15,409 bases of DNA from Rickettsia typhi. Its GTDB lineage: Bacteria; Pseudomonadota; Alphaproteobacteria; Rickettsiales; Rickettsiaceae. Position numbers and translations under genes: made by a program. The stretch spans positions 1 through 15,409 of the forward strand of contig CAMCTQ010000015.1 in NCBI GenBank assembly GCA_945878545.1, given 5' to 3'. The notes beneath the pieces are model-generated. The model was not told the origin of the DNA, made no database searches, and saw only the letters and a program-made list of their open reading frames with translations. Positions 13,883 through 15,409 of this stretch are shown piece after piece (within the stretch, counting starts at the first letter, position 1; each line of letters opens with the position of its first letter).

Positions 13883-15409
13883 ATGTCTAAAGAGAAGAAT
13901 CAGCAGTACAAAAAATCAGTAAAGTTTGATAAGAAAGAATATTGGATTTTTGATATAAAACAAGCGGCCAAAGATCTTGGTTTTGATATTGAAAAATTAC
14001 CCTTTTCTTTAAGAGTTCTTTTTGAAAACGCTTTAAGAAACGGGGCGAATAATGCAGACCTTCTTGCTTTTAAAAAATGGTTGGATGTAAAAACTTCGTC
14101 GTCAGAAATTGATTTTTATCCGGCTAGAGTTTTGATGCAAGATTTTACTGGTGTTCCAGCTATAGTAGATCTTGCCTCTATGAGAGATGCAATAAAAGTT
14201 CTTGGTGCAACTCCTCATAAAATCAATCCTTTAATTCCAGTAGATCTAGTTATTGATCACTCTGTCCAAGTAGATTCTTATGGATTGAGTACTTCTTTTG
14301 CTGAAAATGTTGCAAAAGAGGTGGAGCGTAATTTGGAAAGATATCAATTTTTAAAGTGGGGTCAAAAAAGCTTCAGTAATTTTAGGGTTGTACCACCGGG
14401 AACCGGTATTTGTCATCAGGTAAATTTAGAATATTTGGCGCAAACAGTTTGGATGAGTAGTGATAAAGATGGAAATTTGCTATACCCAGATACGCTAGTT
14501 GGAACTGATAGCCACACTACTATGATCAATGCTTTATCAGTGCTTGGTTGGGGAGTGGGAGGGATTGAAGCTGAAGCAGCAATGCTTGGTCAACCATTAC
14601 CTATGATACTACCTGAAGTGGTGGGGCTTAAAATAACAGGATCTATGCAAGGTAGCATAACCGCAACAGATCTTGTTTTAACGGTTACAGAGATGCTAAG
14701 AAAAAAAGGAGTAGTTGGAAAATTTGTTGAATTTTTTGGGTCTGGTCTTGATAGTCTATCTTTAGCTGACAGAGCTACTGTATCTAACATGGCACCAGAA
14801 TATGGTGCAACTTGTGGATTTTTTCCGATAGACGATGAAACAATTCGTTACTTAGAACTTACTGGTAGAGATTCTCATAGAGTTAAGATAGTTAGGGAGT
14901 ATGCCAAAGATCAGGCTTTCTGGAGAAATTCTAATGATCCAATATATACCGAGGTTCTGGAGCTTGATTTATCAAAACTCGAACCGTCCCTTGCTGGACC
15001 GAAAAGACCACAAGATAGGGTGGCTTTAAGTAATATGAAGAGTAACTTCAAAGAAAATTTACCATCGCTTGCTGGTGATGGGGCATCAATTGATAATAAA
15101 TTTAATGTCAATTTAGCAAATTATAAACTCGGACATGGCGATCTTGTAATTGCTGCTATTACAAGCTGCACAAATACATCGAATCCTTCGGTTATGGTTG
15201 CTGCTGGTATTGTTGCTGAAAAAGCTTATAAACTAGGATTAAAATCGCAACCGTGGGTCAAGACCTCTCTTGCCCCTGGTTCTCAGGTAGTTACTGAGTA
15301 TTTACAAGAAAGTGGATTAGATAAGTATTTAGATTCTATGGGATTTAACCTTGTTGGTTATGGGTGTACAACCTGTATAGGTAATTCTGGTCCATTGAAG
15401 CCAGAAATT
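13883..15409 (+). CDS. acnA: Aconitate hydratase AcnA (3' partial)
   Basis: This TCA-cycle enzyme isomerises citrate to isocitrate through a [4Fe-4S] cluster in the cytoplasm. The window holds the first 509 codons; the family is close to 880-900 residues, so the swivel domain lies beyond the right edge. Visible landmarks are the N-terminal ARVLMQDFTGVPAIVDLA, PVDLVIDHSVQVD, PPGTGICHQVNLEYL, LVGTDSHTTMINALSVLGWG, NMAPEYGATCGFFPID and the cluster cysteines in AITSCTNTSNPS and VGYGCTTCIGNSGP. The start ATG has GGGAGAG a few bases upstream and matches the rickettsial N-terminus (MSK followed by a short hydrophilic stretch to KSVKFD). No frameshift is seen. The gene is monocistronic as far as visible, divergent from ccmA. 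Confidence 0.97.
   Translation, partial: MSKEKNQQYKKSVKFDKKEYWIFDIKQAAKDLGFDIEKLPFSLRVLFENALRNGANNADLLAFKKWLDVKTSSSEIDFYPARVLMQDFTGVPAIVDLASMRDAIKVLGATPHKINPLIPVDLVIDHSVQVDSYGLSTSFAENVAKEVERNLERYQFLKWGQKSFSNFRVVPPGTGICHQVNLEYLAQTVWMSSDKDGNLLYPDTLVGTDSHTTMINALSVLGWGVGGIEAEAAMLGQPLPMILPEVVGLKITGSMQGSITATDLVLTVTEMLRKKGVVGKFVEFFGSGLDSLSLADRATVSNMAPEYGATCGFFPIDDETIRYLELTGRDSHRVKIVREYAKDQAFWRNSNDPIYTEVLELDLSKLEPSLAGPKRPQDRVALSNMKSNFKENLPSLAGDGASIDNKFNVNLANYKLGHGDLVIAAITSCTNTSNPSVMVAAGIVAEKAYKLGLKSQPWVKTSLAPGSQVVTEYLQESGLDKYLDSMGFNLVGYGCTTCIGNSGPLKPEI

Overview
The window is low-GC, gene-dense DNA from an obligate intracellular alphaproteobacterium of the order Rickettsiales. I judge it to be Rickettsiaceae (Rickettsia, 'Candidatus Megaira' or a close relative). 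The reasons are: a giant VirB6-type secretion protein with a long hydrophilic tail; a petABC set and an aconitase that read like the rickettsial proteins; a small petA-linked membrane protein resembling a family I associate with Rickettsia; and long AT-rich spacers holding decayed sequence. The placement is by recall of protein families, not by a search.

Layout. (1) 1-3392 (+): the 3' part of a VirB6-like type IV secretion gene, open at the left edge. (2) 3460-6625 (-): an accessory-looking block made of an Na+/solute symporter, an overlapping six-TM sensor histidine kinase, and an 81-residue Cys-rich protein ending in a eukaryotic-type CaaX box (CVIL). An almost identical block of about 104 bp lies just upstream of both the symporter and the small protein. 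(3) 6626-7280: a non-coding stretch of about 650 bp with a likely transposase relic, a strong hairpin and an imperfect inverted-repeat pair. (4) 7281-10301 (-): a small membrane protein followed by petA, petB and petC, the three subunits of the cytochrome bc1 complex. (5) 10427-13734: ccmB and ccmA, the heme-exporter ABC pair of cytochrome c maturation, separated by a divergent pair consisting of an exported RidA-family protein and an exported FAD oxidase of the D-amino-acid oxidase family. (6) 13883-end (+): aconitase, open at the right edge.

How the genes fit together. Cytochrome bc1, CcmA/CcmB and aconitase are ordinary respiratory and TCA functions; CcmAB supports covalent heme attachment to cytochrome c1 (petC). 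The oxidase/RidA pair makes chemical sense: DAO-type oxidases release imino acids, and RidA proteins hydrolyse such imines. Both carry N-terminal signal sequences, which suggests an envelope pathway.

The two most unusual items are: (a) the oxidase, in which the C-terminal FAD/substrate segment of the DAO fold sits before the GxGxxG Rossmann motif and is absent from the C-terminus, so the protein looks circularly permuted; and (b) the CaaX-tailed small protein, a candidate host-prenylated effector, next to a type IV secretion gene and sharing its upstream block with a symporter/sensor-kinase pair. No tRNA, rRNA, CRISPR array or intact insertion sequence was recognised.
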